A DNA stretch of 45,743 nt from JAGKXB01 sp964498835 (GTDB lineage Bacteria > Pseudomonadota > Gammaproteobacteria > Burkholderiales > Burkholderiaceae_D). Made by a program: the position numbers and the translations under genes. Where the stretch lies: the NCBI GenBank assembly GCA_964498835.1, contig CAZCIX010000013.1, forward strand, positions 1-45,743, written 5' to 3'. The notes under the pieces were generated by a model that ran no database searches, was not told the origin of the DNA, and worked only from the letters and a program-made list of their open reading frames with translations. Shown here in pieces: positions 26,934-35,164 of the stretch. How positions within the stretch are numbered: position 1 is the first letter of the stretch; each line of letters begins with the position of its first letter.

Positions 26934-27242
26934 TTAAATAAAGTTGGTTGGTAGTTTGCGATTGGTACGTGATGTTGCTGGTTTGCTAGTTCGATCCTTT
27001 TGATCATTTTGGTTAATTGAGTGACGGCGGTCTTCTTGTGCAAGTTGGTCAGCATGACGGACAACTTCTGGCGGTAGAGATGCACGCATAAATGCTTGTA
27101 AGCTATCAGGAGTAAAGCCTGCTGTTGCATACATCTTTTGTTCTTCAGCGAGCATTTGTCCAGCTTTGTTTAACAATTGCTGAGCCTGTTCGATGGTTTT
27201 TTGTGACCGCTTAACAGACTTCTCAACTTCATATTGATTCAT
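26934..27242 (-). CDS. SseA/CesAB-like small T3SS chaperone
   Basis: A 102-residue protein: an N-terminal coiled-coil (VEKSVKRSQKTIEQAQQLLN), a short middle part (SLPPEVVRHADQLAQED), and a basic, polar tail. Size, helical start and basic tail resemble SseA, which chaperones SseB and SseD. It is first in the translocon operon, exactly where sseA lies in SPI-2. Sequence similarity is weak, so this is mostly a positional call. AGGAG lies seven bases before the ATG, and the HrpL-type box is 44 bases upstream. Confidence 0.58.
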   Translation of the reverse strand: MNQYEVEKSVKRSQKTIEQAQQLLNKAGQMLAEEQKMYATAGFTPDSLQAFMRASLPPEVVRHADQLAQEDRRHSINQNDQKDRTSKPATSRTNRKLPTNFI

Positions 27243-27285
27243 AACGAGCTCCTAAAAACGTTTATTGCATATTCACTACATTTAC

Positions 27286-27313
27286 TTTGTGACAAAAAAA
27301 AGCATGAGGTTCC
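27286..27313 (-). promoter_or_regulatory. HrpL-type (hrp box) promoter of the translocon operon
   Basis: On the minus strand GGAACC (27313-27308) is followed by 15 bases and TCACAAA (27292-27286). The HrpL consensus is GGAACC-N15/16-CCACNNA, so 12 of 13 defined positions agree or are free. It is 44 bases before the start of the SseA-like gene, a good distance. The ECF sigma at 11206-11772 is the likely reader. Confidence 0.65.
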
Positions 27314-27483
27314 ATAAAATTAAAAATATATTTTTTGATATGTTTTTTTAGGGAAATCATTTAGGATTAACCGATTGTTAGTCGCCAAGTGATTAAGTGA
27401 TCGGTCATTTTTGCGTTATGTTTGATTAAGCAACTGACATTGAGGCATGGAAACATTAACAAATTTTATGAATGGAGAGGATG

Positions 27484-29175
27484 ATGAAAACAATTGTTAA
27501 GTATTTATTTTTTGTTTTTGCGCTGACATTAAGTCAGTTGTCTTGGGCATGTTATTACTATTCAGATGGAGATCCGCGTTGTCCGGTTTGTCCGGAAGGA
27601 ACTCAACAATATCGCCTTAATTTAGGTATGTGTGTTGATAATCCTCGATCAGGATATGACTGCCCAGAGCAGGGATATATTTGCTATGAGAAATGCCGTG
27701 ACGGTTATTCATCATCAGGCGTGGCTACTTGTCATTACACGGGCGGTGGAACAACGTATACCAAAAGTTGTCATACTGAAAAAGTAACTTGTTCCTACTA
27801 CAAAGGTACCAAAGTCATTAAAAAATGCTCTGGCGGTGGAACAAAATGTGACGATTGCAGAGATGGCTATGCTGATGATGGTTTGATTTGTCGTTATAAA
27901 GGTGCGTGGGACTACGCAAAATCTTCTTATACTCGAACAGATACAACAAAATATAAAAGCGCCTGTACCACACCTGGATATGTTTACGATGGTGGTGGTG
28001 AAAAAGGGAAATGCAAATGCACCATGTCACTAACAGCGACGACCTCGGTTAGTTACGGTACGTTCTACAGCCCTAAAACTAAAGTCACTTTGACCGCGAC
28101 TGCTAGCAATGTAAAAGCATGTGGTGCGGCTTCTATTGCAAAATTTACTGCCTCCTTTAAAGATGCTGCCAATAACGAAGTTGCTACTTGCAATTCCACT
28201 GATGGCCGGTCTTGTTCTGTTATTTGGGATGTTCCTGTAGGAAGCTACAGCATCAAATCCACGATATCAGACACAGAGTATGCGGGTGAGGCAACTTCGG
28301 CGGCGATTCCTGTGACCGTAACGGCGATTCCAGCGACATTATCCATTACTGCGCCAACTAATAATGCTTCTTATCTCACGACCAGTAGTTTTTCATTGGT
28401 AGCTAATAGTAATATCGAAAATGGAGTTGTCGATTTTTACAAAAACAATGAGGGTAGTCCTTGGGTTGTATGTACATTGACAGCAGTACCTGTTGGTTAT
28501 TGTACTTATACTGTTCCTGCCAATACTCTCACGGCTGGTAGTTATAGTTTGCAAGCCAAAGCAAGAGGTACAACGGTAGTGTCGGCGCCGATTGCCTTTA
28601 CTATCACTTCGCCAGTTGTTCCTACGGTATCCATCACGTCACCTACTGCGGGTGCTTCGTATTCTCCTACTGATACGATTTCTTTAGCAGCGACCAGCAA
28701 TACATCGGGCATCACGATTGATTTTTACAAAAATACTGAAACCAGTGTATGGAACAGTTGTTCGATCGTTGCGCCTGCTACTTCTTGCAGTACGACGTCA
28801 TCAGCTAGTATCGGAACAGGTGGAAGTAATACTGTGGTGGCAAAAATTCGTGGTACTAACACGACATCATCTGCAGTTTCTTTTACTGTTGGTGCAACGG
28901 TTACGATGACTTCACCTGTCAATAATGCTTCGTATGCGCGCAGTAGCACGATTCCACTGACTGTCACTAGCAATGTGGCGAATGGTGTAGTCGATTTTTA
29001 CAAAAATAATGAAACTAGTCCGTGGGTTGCGTGCACGATTGGTACGACATCTACGACTTCTTGTACTTATACTGTTCCTGGCAATATTCTTGCTGTTGGT
29101 AGTTATAGTATGAAAGCCAAGGTGAGGGGTACGACTGCAACCTCATCTACAGTTAACTTCACTGTTACGCCTTAA
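27484..29175 (+). CDS. Secreted Cys-rich protein with Ig-like repeats
   Basis: A 563-residue protein with a signal peptide (MKTIVKYLFFVFALTLSQLS, cleavage near SWA). About 170 residues are rich in Cys and Gly, with EGF/TNFR-like spacing and two related CRDGY segments. Four Ig-like beta domains follow from about residue 185. The last three carry the repeated pattern T-x-P-x-x-x-ASY ... VDFYKN. The ATG at 27484 is best spaced from GGAG; ATGs at 27472 and 27481 are alternatives. It is likely exported by Sec to the surface or medium. It is divergent from the translocon operon, but no hrp box faces it. The function is unknown; adhesion is a guess. Confidence 0.72.
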   Translation: MKTIVKYLFFVFALTLSQLSWACYYYSDGDPRCPVCPEGTQQYRLNLGMCVDNPRSGYDCPEQGYICYEKCRDGYSSSGVATCHYTGGGTTYTKSCHTEKVTCSYYKGTKVIKKCSGGGTKCDDCRDGYADDGLICRYKGAWDYAKSSYTRTDTTKYKSACTTPGYVYDGGGEKGKCKCTMSLTATTSVSYGTFYSPKTKVTLTATASNVKACGAASIAKFTASFKDAANNEVATCNSTDGRSCSVIWDVPVGSYSIKSTISDTEYAGEATSAAIPVTVTAIPATLSITAPTNNASYLTTSSFSLVANSNIENGVVDFYKNNEGSPWVVCTLTAVPVGYCTYTVPANTLTAGSYSLQAKARGTTVVSAPIAFTITSPVVPTVSITSPTAGASYSPTDTISLAATSNTSGITIDFYKNTETSVWNSCSIVAPATSCSTTSSASIGTGGSNTVVAKIRGTNTTSSAVSFTVGATVTMTSPVNNASYARSSTIPLTVTSNVANGVVDFYKNNETSPWVACTIGTTSTTSCTYTVPGNILAVGSYSMKAKVRGTTATSSTVNFTVTP

Positions 29176-29181
29176 TCATAT

Positions 29182-29250
29182 AAAAACTAACCCTATGTTT
29201 TGCTAGTTGCTAGTTGCTAGTTGCTAGTGATTGGGGTTAGTTTTTTTGTT
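29182..29250 (+). terminator. Terminator with a four-copy TTGCTAG repeat in its loop
   Basis: AAAAACTAACCC (29182-29193) pairs with GGGTTAGTTTTT (29234-29245), followed by more Ts. The 40-base loop contains four head-to-tail copies of TTGCTAG (29200-29227). It ends the Ig-repeat protein gene. Confidence 0.75.
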
Positions 29251-29291
29251 TTTTTAACGTGCTAGTTTAGTATTTTTAGTGGGGAGTATGC

Positions 29292-29843
29292 ATGATCCAA
29301 TATCAAATCGCCGTAGTGGTCGGTAGTTTGCGCAAGGATTCCTTTAATCGTAGATTGGCAACCGCAATTACCAGATTGGCACCGCCTGAATTTTCATTCA
29401 CGTAAATAGAAATTGGTGATTTACCTTTGTACAATCAGGATGATGACGGGCATCAACCTGCATCTGTACAACGCTTAAAAGCCGAAATTAGTGCAGCGCA
29501 AGGGGTGTTGTTTTTGACGCCTGAGTACAATCGCTCTATTCCAGGTGTGCTAAAAAATGTGATTGACCATGGGTCTCGTCCATATGGTCAAAGCGTTTGG
29601 TCAGGCAAACCTGCTGGCGTGTTGGGCGTGTCGATGGGAGCGATTGGTACGGCAATGGCACAGCAGCATTTGCGTAACATTCTTTCCTACTTGGATATGC
29701 CTACACTTGGTCAACCCGAGGCATTTATTCAAGCAAAAGAAGGTTTGTTTGATAGTGCTGGCAATATTGGCTTGGACAGCAAGCAATTTCTACAAAATTG
29801 GATGAGTCGCTACGTGGCTTGGGTGAAAAAACACGTAGCGTAA
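29292..29843 (+). pseudogene. NADPH-dependent FMN reductase, broken by an in-frame stop
   Basis: Read from the ATG at 29292 (GGGGAG just upstream), the frame encodes the start of a flavodoxin-fold reductase (QIAVVVGSLRKDSFNRRLA). It meets TAA at 29403-29405 (codon 38) and then continues with normal family sequence (IEIGDLPLYNQD, LFLTPEYNRSIPGVLKN, GVLGVSMGAIGTAMAQ) to 29843. A single CAA-to-TAA change would explain it. No frameshift is needed. It could be a recent pseudogene or a base-call error. The intact family reduces FMN or quinones with NAD(P)H. Confidence 0.85.
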
Positions 29844-29849
29844 GCTTGA

Positions 29850-30629
29850 TTAGGATTGATTCAATTTTTTCATTTCTTTTGAATCTAGCGTGAAAAACTG
29901 CTCTTTTTCTCCATGGTTGCAGTGAAAAAACAATCCGGGACCTTGAGAAGTCATTTTGGTTGAATACTCAAAATCAGTAATTTCACATTGAGTCCTGGAT
30001 TGTTTTGCATATTTTTTTAGAGCATTCAGATTTCCCATCATGCTTGCATAAAAGTTGGTACAAGAAGAATGCTCGGATACACCATTGGATGCATAGATAA
30101 TTAGTTTATGCGGCTGGATGGTATCAAACATATTTTTCATAAATTCTATTCCTTGACCATGAATATGCGCCATACCTACTTTTTCTGAACCTATCATTAA
30201 TATGCCTGTGCAGTACACTAATCCGGTTGTGTAGAGTTTTATCTCACCGTCAGCGCGCTCCTTAATTTTACATTCGTCTACATAAACTTCTTCATTCTCT
30301 TGCTTTATGTATTGAGCTTGGGCGATTTTTTGTTGCATTTCTTTGCTAGTAGAAAAGAGGGATGCAAAAAGGTTAGAAAGAGTTTTGGAAATCAGTCCTG
30401 TACGTCCGGTATGAATGGCTCTTTGTGCATGCGTAACCTGTAAGTTGATCGGAGAATAGCTGTTTTGCCCTGTGCTTGAAGGGCGAATACGAGAAAAGGT
30501 GACGGTATGAGAATGATATGAGACAGCCCGAATATTGGCTACGTTTTGCGCATTTCCTATTAACTTCGTCAAACCAGTACGGTTGGCTTGTATAAAAGGG
30601 GAAAAATTTTTAGATAGCATGGCAGTCAT
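29850..30629 (-). CDS. Candidate effector with CheD/CNF-like cysteine-deamidase signature
   Basis: A 259-residue protein of no family I can name. Residues 1-110 are polar and low-complexity. From about 115 it looks folded. YTTGLVYCTGILMIGSEK with Cys140 is followed 15 residues later by His155 (GMAHIHG), then a beta-strand (KLIIYASNG) and MMGNLNALKKYAKQ. This order resembles the chemoreceptor deamidase CheD, in which Cys lies in LGSC, His about 17 residues on, and IG-x-x-N later. CNF1 and BLF1 toxins share that fold. There is no signal peptide. Placement beside the T3SS makes a translocated glutamine deamidase plausible. The first ATG lacks a good ribosome site, and Met4 (30620) is an alternative. 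Confidence 0.6.
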   Translation of the reverse strand: MTAMLSKNFSPFIQANRTGLTKLIGNAQNVANIRAVSYHSHTVTFSRIRPSSTGQNSYSPINLQVTHAQRAIHTGRTGLISKTLSNLFASLFSTSKEMQQKIAQAQYIKQENEEVYVDECKIKERADGEIKLYTTGLVYCTGILMIGSEKVGMAHIHGQGIEFMKNMFDTIQPHKLIIYASNGVSEHSSCTNFYASMMGNLNALKKYAKQSRTQCEITDFEYSTKMTSQGPGLFFHCNHGEKEQFFTLDSKEMKKLNQS

Positions 30630-30715
30630 TCCATTTGATTAAGTGGCGAAATTTTAAAATAAAAATCCCAATAATTTCCTAAAAGCTAATTGTATGTTGA
30701 CTTTTCGATAATGTT

Positions 30716-30744
30716 TTGCGGCTCAGATTTTATCCTACTATACC
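30716..30744 (+). promoter_or_regulatory. Possible sigma-70 promoter of ybiT
   Basis: TTGCGG (30716-30721), 17 bases, then TATACC (30739-30744), about 115 bases before ybiT. Both elements are weak matches, so this is tentative. Confidence 0.3.
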
Positions 30745-30858
30745 TAATGTTATAAAATACCGGCTTTCCCGATAATTCTATTTATTTGATGTGCTTCATT
30801 TAGGTGAGGCGCCTCATGTGTCCTATTTATTTCATTTACGTCCTCAAAAGGTTCTTCC

Positions 30859-32460
30859 GTGCTTTCCACAGCAAACATCACTATTCAGTTTGGCGCTAAG
30901 CCTTTGTTTGAAAATATTTCCGTTAAATTTGGCGATGGCAATCGTTATGGTTTGATTGGTGCCAATGGTTGCGGCAAATCGACTTTCATGAAGATTTTAG
31001 GCCGTGATCTGGAGCCGACATCCGGTACCGTCATGCTTGATATTAATGAGCGTTTAGGTAAATTGCGGCAGGATCAGTTTGCTTTTGAGGATATGCGAGT
31101 TCTGGATGTTGTGATGATGGGCCACACTGAAATGTGGACAGCGATGACGCAGCGCGATGCGATTTATGCCAATCCAGAAGCAACGGATGAAGACTACATG
31201 CAGGCGGCTGAATTAGAAGCCAAGTTTGCTGAATACGATGGTTATACAGCTGAAGCACGTGCTGGTGAGTTGTTGCTAGGCACAGGTGTGGCGATTGAGC
31301 AGCATCAAGGTTTGATGAGCAATGTGGCGCCTGGTTGGAAGTTACGGGTATTGCTGGCGCAGGCCTTATTTTCTAATCCGGATATTTTGTTGTTGGATGA
31401 ACCGACTAATAACCTGGATATCAACACCATACGCTGGTTGGAAGAGGTGTTGAACCAGCGTGATTCAACCATGATCATCATTTCCCATGATCGTCACTTC
31501 TTAAATCAAGTTTGTACCCATATGGCTGATATGGATTACGGCACGCTGAAAATTTATCCTGGCAATTACGACGATTACATGCTGGCCTCCACACAGGCGC
31601 GTGCGCAGCAATTGGCTGTTAACGCAAAAGCCAAGGATAAAGTGGCGGAACTGCAGGATTTCGTACGTCGTTTTGCAGCGAATAAATCCAAGGCAAGACA
31701 AGCTACTTCACGCGCCAAGCAAATCGAAAAAATCAAGATTGAAGACGTCAAACCTTCCAGTCGTGCCAACCCATTTATCCGTTTTGATGGTGAAAAGAAA
31801 TTGCATCGTCTGGCAGTGGAGGTACAGGGGTTGAGCAAATCCTATGATCGCACTTTGTTTAAAAATGTCGATTTGCTGGTGGAAGCCGGCGAGCGCATCG
31901 CCATCATCGGTGCCAATGGTGCCGGTAAGACGACGTTGTTGCGTTGCATAGGTGATGCAAATATTTGTGGTTTGTCCGCTGATAAAGGTAGCGTGAAGTG
32001 GGCTGAACACGCCAATATTGGTTATATGCCGCAGGATCCGACAGAAAATTTTGCTGTTGATAAAAATCTCACAGACTGGATGGGCCAATGGACTCAGGAA
32101 GGGGATGACGATCAAGCCGTGCGTTCGATATTAGGGCGTTTGTTATTCAGTGGTGATGACGTCAAAAAATCCGTGCAAGTTCTTTCTGGTGGTGAAAAGG
32201 GCCGCATGATGTACGGTAAGTTGATGTTGGGTCGCCATAATGTGTTGTTGATGGATGAACCAACCAACCATATGGATATGGAGTCCATCGAATCCTTGAA
32301 TATTGCGCTAGAAAAATATGCCGGCACCTTGATTTTTGTTTCGCACGACCGTGAATTTGTTCAGTCGCTGGCGACGCGTATTTTGGAAGTGAAAGAGGGG
32401 GAAGTGATTGATTTCCGTGGTACGTATGAGGATTATTTATCGAGTCAGGGAATCCAATAA
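30859..32460 (+). CDS. ybiT: ABC-F ATPase YbiT
   Basis: A 533-residue soluble protein with two ATP-binding cassettes and no membrane segments. Each has a Walker A (GLIGANGCGKST; AIIGANGAGKTT), and a Walker B with LLLDEPTNNLD or LLMDEPTNHMD. The ABC-F linker lies between them. It closely follows E. coli YbiT from the N-terminus (ITIQFGAKPLFENISVKFG) to the end (TYEDYLSSQGI). ABC-F proteins act on the ribosome during elongation. The start is GTG with AAAGG upstream. It is unrelated to the neighbouring accessory genes. Confidence 0.93.
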   Translation: MLSTANITIQFGAKPLFENISVKFGDGNRYGLIGANGCGKSTFMKILGRDLEPTSGTVMLDINERLGKLRQDQFAFEDMRVLDVVMMGHTEMWTAMTQRDAIYANPEATDEDYMQAAELEAKFAEYDGYTAEARAGELLLGTGVAIEQHQGLMSNVAPGWKLRVLLAQALFSNPDILLLDEPTNNLDINTIRWLEEVLNQRDSTMIIISHDRHFLNQVCTHMADMDYGTLKIYPGNYDDYMLASTQARAQQLAVNAKAKDKVAELQDFVRRFAANKSKARQATSRAKQIEKIKIEDVKPSSRANPFIRFDGEKKLHRLAVEVQGLSKSYDRTLFKNVDLLVEAGERIAIIGANGAGKTTLLRCIGDANICGLSADKGSVKWAEHANIGYMPQDPTENFAVDKNLTDWMGQWTQEGDDDQAVRSILGRLLFSGDDVKKSVQVLSGGEKGRMMYGKLMLGRHNVLLMDEPTNHMDMESIESLNIALEKYAGTLIFVSHDREFVQSLATRILEVKEGEVIDFRGTYEDYLSSQGIQ

Positions 32461-32480
32461 AAGTTGGATTCTAATAATTT

Positions 32481-32617
32481 CGTCGTTCCTGCGGCTTTAT
32501 GAGGGAACCCAGCGTCTTTCCTTGTTTACTGTCAAAGCCACTGGGTCCCCGACTAAATCGCTTGAGGACGACTGTTTTGAGTTTTTCCGTATTCACATCG
32601 TTTCCTCAAGAATGACG
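32481..32617. repeat. Decayed palindromic intergenic repeat element
   Basis: The outer arms CGTCGTTCCTG (32481-32491) and CAAGAATGACG (32607-32617) are inverted with two mismatches. The inner arms GGGAACCCAG and CTGGGTCCCC are inverted with one mismatch. The layout resembles dispersed palindromic repeats of proteobacterial intergenic regions (CGTCATTCC...CCCAG...CTGGG...GAATGACG). No coding region is seen. Confidence 0.55.
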
Positions 32618-32655
32618 AAGATGATGAGGACTGATCGATCATCTCAGCTAATCAG

Positions 32656-35043
32656 CTAATTGATACTTTTCAGGTAGGTTTGATAACCAATTTTGGAAAC
32701 GTCTGAGCTGATTGAGCGTATATCAAGGGACGATGAGGTCTGAGGTAGCATCAAATAATTCTTACCTTGTTCTTGCCTTAGGACGTAGCCCAAATCTAAT
32801 AAGCCAGCTACTTCAAGGGCATACCAGCTTGGTCTATCCTCACCGGAATGCCATAGGGATGATATGTGTGATGGATCAGTATCAGGAAGTGGTTTGATTG
32901 CTTCTAGAAACGTTCTGCTATCCATTGTTGTGATGGAGAATCGCTCCCAAATTGCTTCAGGAAAAGCTGTTTCTAGCCAAAAACGCGCACCACGGAATGC
33001 TCCGCCTTCAATAAAAGCTTGATTGACTCCCCAGGACCAGACACCTACATCCAAAATGCAATAATTTTCTTTCGAGCCAGCAATGGCTCGGCGATTCCCA
33101 AGAGCAATATCCTGCCGGCTCCTGCGAATACGTTCGAATTGAGCATCAGCCTCCTTCTTAAATTGTGTGTTGGCACCTTCAAGTAAATCATGGTGGATAT
33201 CGTCCCAGTAACTTTGGATATTTGCTCGTTTAGGATCTATTTTTTTCGGATATAGCCAGGCATTCAGTACATGTAATGCATGTGTTTTTTCTTCCCCTGC
33301 GTCAGCTTGACGATACTTTTCTATGACTAAGTTGGCTTTATGTTCTGCTTCTTTTTGCAGAATAGTTGTGTATTTGGATTTGATCAGAGGTAACGAAGGC
33401 GTGATTTGGGGAGTTGTTTGGGACTGTATATTTGATCTCGCTGCAGTTTGCGGTTTTAAGCCCTTCTTTTTATTTTCTAAGATTAATTGATCATCATAAA
33501 AATCGATGAAATTAACGCACCACGGAAAATACGCGAGGTGATCTGGATGCTTGGGGTCGGTAGCAATCATGCCGCGTTGAACGGCATAAATAGTTCCATC
33601 TTGCGTAAAGTAAATGCCGCCTGAACTGCCATTCGAAGCATGATGTCCTGTTTTGATATGGTCATGTCCTATTTGTATTGGCAAGCCAACATAAAATTCG
33701 GAGCATCGATTAGCTACCTCATCACGCTCTCTCAAAACGGTTGTGTTTTGTACCGTGAACCGACGATTTCTGGTTGGAGAGGTAACCTTCAAGGCAACTT
33801 TGTCGGCAGTATCAGCATAGGCATTAACACCGATTACTTTCGCATCTTGAATGACACCATGTGTTTTGCCGTTATTCCAGAATAGTAGTTTGTTTGTTAA
33901 TGCTTGCAGCTTATGTCCGCAACGCTTGATAAAGTCGGTTAATTTTCTGGGACGCATTGCCATTTCTGACATTTTTAAATGCGATCCTGCTGAATATCCC
34001 AGAAAATAAAGTTCGGTCGCGCCATCAAGCGTGGTGGGGATTTTTAAGGGCGTATAGCCATATTTTTTTCCTGGAGAATTGGCTAATTCCAGAATAATAA
34101 AATCTCCGCCAGCGCCGCAAATCAAGCCATGTTGCTGCGCAATTTCACTATCTGCTGCATGTGTTTTTAGAACAGCAAACACTTCTCCTTTCATCCCGGC
34201 CTCGTGGGCGCCAAAGACGACCGAATGATGGTTGTTCTTTTGGATGCAATGGCGTGAAGTGAGAAATAAGTTGGGTGCAATCAGAATGCCAGAACCGTTT
34301 CCTTGTTGTGATTTGATGTGATTGTTTGTAATCACTTTTCCTGTTTGTTGCTGTTTTGCACGCAGCATGTTTGCTACTGAGTCGGTGACACGGCCTTCAA
34401 TTAAAGAAATGCCTCGGTTGTGTATCGGCTGACGATATTGTGGTTTTTCTTTGGGTGGTGTGAGGTAGTCATCGTCATCGAATTTGGGAAACGGTAATGT
34501 GCCCGCTGACAAAGAGCGTCTTAGTGGAGTCGGATATGGTGGTGACGAAAAAGGTGATGAATTACAGGTGTCAGTCGAAGGTGTTTCCAAATCGCCTGCA
34601 AACGATGTGAAGCGTTCTGGTGTTGCAGGATGGAGAGGGCTATCGTATTTTTTTGGAAGAAAAGTATCTAAAGCACGGAGTAATTGATTATTACCCGTTG
34701 TTTTATATAGACGTTGAGCGATGTCTTTGAGCGATTTCCCTTCATGAATGGGATCGTCAACCGAGAATTTATCCCCCATGAGTTTTTGGGTAAGTATGGT
34801 TGTCATTGCTAGGTCAGGTGTATTTGGAGCAGAGGACATCAGTGTTGTGATGATCAATTCCCGTGTGCTAGCGCTTAACTCTTCTTCGGCATGCGATTGA
34901 AGTAGTGTTGTTACAACGGCACTGTCATTTCTTGAAATCGCAGACTCAAGCTGATGATTGAGTGTGGGCGCCTGGTCAGCTAGAGGTCTCGCTTTAGTTG
35001 AAGAATGTAAAGGATGAATGTTTCTAGCAATAGGTGAAAGCAT
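32656..35043 (-). CDS. Trypsin-like serine protease-domain protein, candidate T3SS effector
   Basis: A 795-residue protein without a signal peptide. Residues 1-130 are helical. About 135-205 is a Pro/Ser-rich linker. About 245-500 is a chymotrypsin-fold protease with His265 (LFLTSRHCI), Asp314 (GGDFIILEL) and Ser474 (NGSSGGIYF). The remaining 290 residues are unassigned, with ILDVGVWSWGVNQAFIEGGA as the most distinctive part. The frame stays open to 35208, but that would run across the cytochrome promoter, so the ATG at 35043 is preferred despite lacking a good ribosome site. Lack of a Sec signal and the nearby T3SS suggest translocation. A surface or cytoplasmic protease is the alternative. 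Confidence 0.75.
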   Translation of the reverse strand: MLSPIARNIHPLHSSTKARPLADQAPTLNHQLESAISRNDSAVVTTLLQSHAEEELSASTRELIITTLMSSAPNTPDLAMTTILTQKLMGDKFSVDDPIHEGKSLKDIAQRLYKTTGNNQLLRALDTFLPKKYDSPLHPATPERFTSFAGDLETPSTDTCNSSPFSSPPYPTPLRRSLSAGTLPFPKFDDDDYLTPPKEKPQYRQPIHNRGISLIEGRVTDSVANMLRAKQQQTGKVITNNHIKSQQGNGSGILIAPNLFLTSRHCIQKNNHHSVVFGAHEAGMKGEVFAVLKTHAADSEIAQQHGLICGAGGDFIILELANSPGKKYGYTPLKIPTTLDGATELYFLGYSAGSHLKMSEMAMRPRKLTDFIKRCGHKLQALTNKLLFWNNGKTHGVIQDAKVIGVNAYADTADKVALKVTSPTRNRRFTVQNTTVLRERDEVANRCSEFYVGLPIQIGHDHIKTGHHASNGSSGGIYFTQDGTIYAVQRGMIATDPKHPDHLAYFPWCVNFIDFYDDQLILENKKKGLKPQTAARSNIQSQTTPQITPSLPLIKSKYTTILQKEAEHKANLVIEKYRQADAGEEKTHALHVLNAWLYPKKIDPKRANIQSYWDDIHHDLLEGANTQFKKEADAQFERIRRSRQDIALGNRRAIAGSKENYCILDVGVWSWGVNQAFIEGGAFRGARFWLETAFPEAIWERFSITTMDSRTFLEAIKPLPDTDPSHISSLWHSGEDRPSWYALEVAGLLDLGYVLRQEQGKNYLMLPQTSSSLDIRSISSDVSKIGYQTYLKSIN

Positions 35044-35089
35044 ATAGCGGCTCGTGTGTTGGGTTTGAATTAGGACAAAAATGAATGCA

Positions 35090-35118
35090 TGGACGATAAA
35101 CAAGTATTTTGCTAGAAT
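35090..35118 (+). promoter_or_regulatory. Sigma-70 promoter of the cytochrome c pair
   Basis: TGGACG (35090-35095), a 17-base spacer ending in TTTTGC (extended -10 TGC), and TAGAAT (35113-35118). It lies about 47 bases before the first cytochrome ATG. Confidence 0.55.
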
Positions 35119-35164
35119 TACGCGCCGTTTGGCGTCTCGATTTTCTCTTATTACCCTCGTTATT

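Noticed and set aside
32504..32526. GGAACC inside the palindromic repeat as a second HrpL box
   Set aside because: No CCAC-type element follows at 15-16 bases, and the GGAACC is part of the repeat arm.
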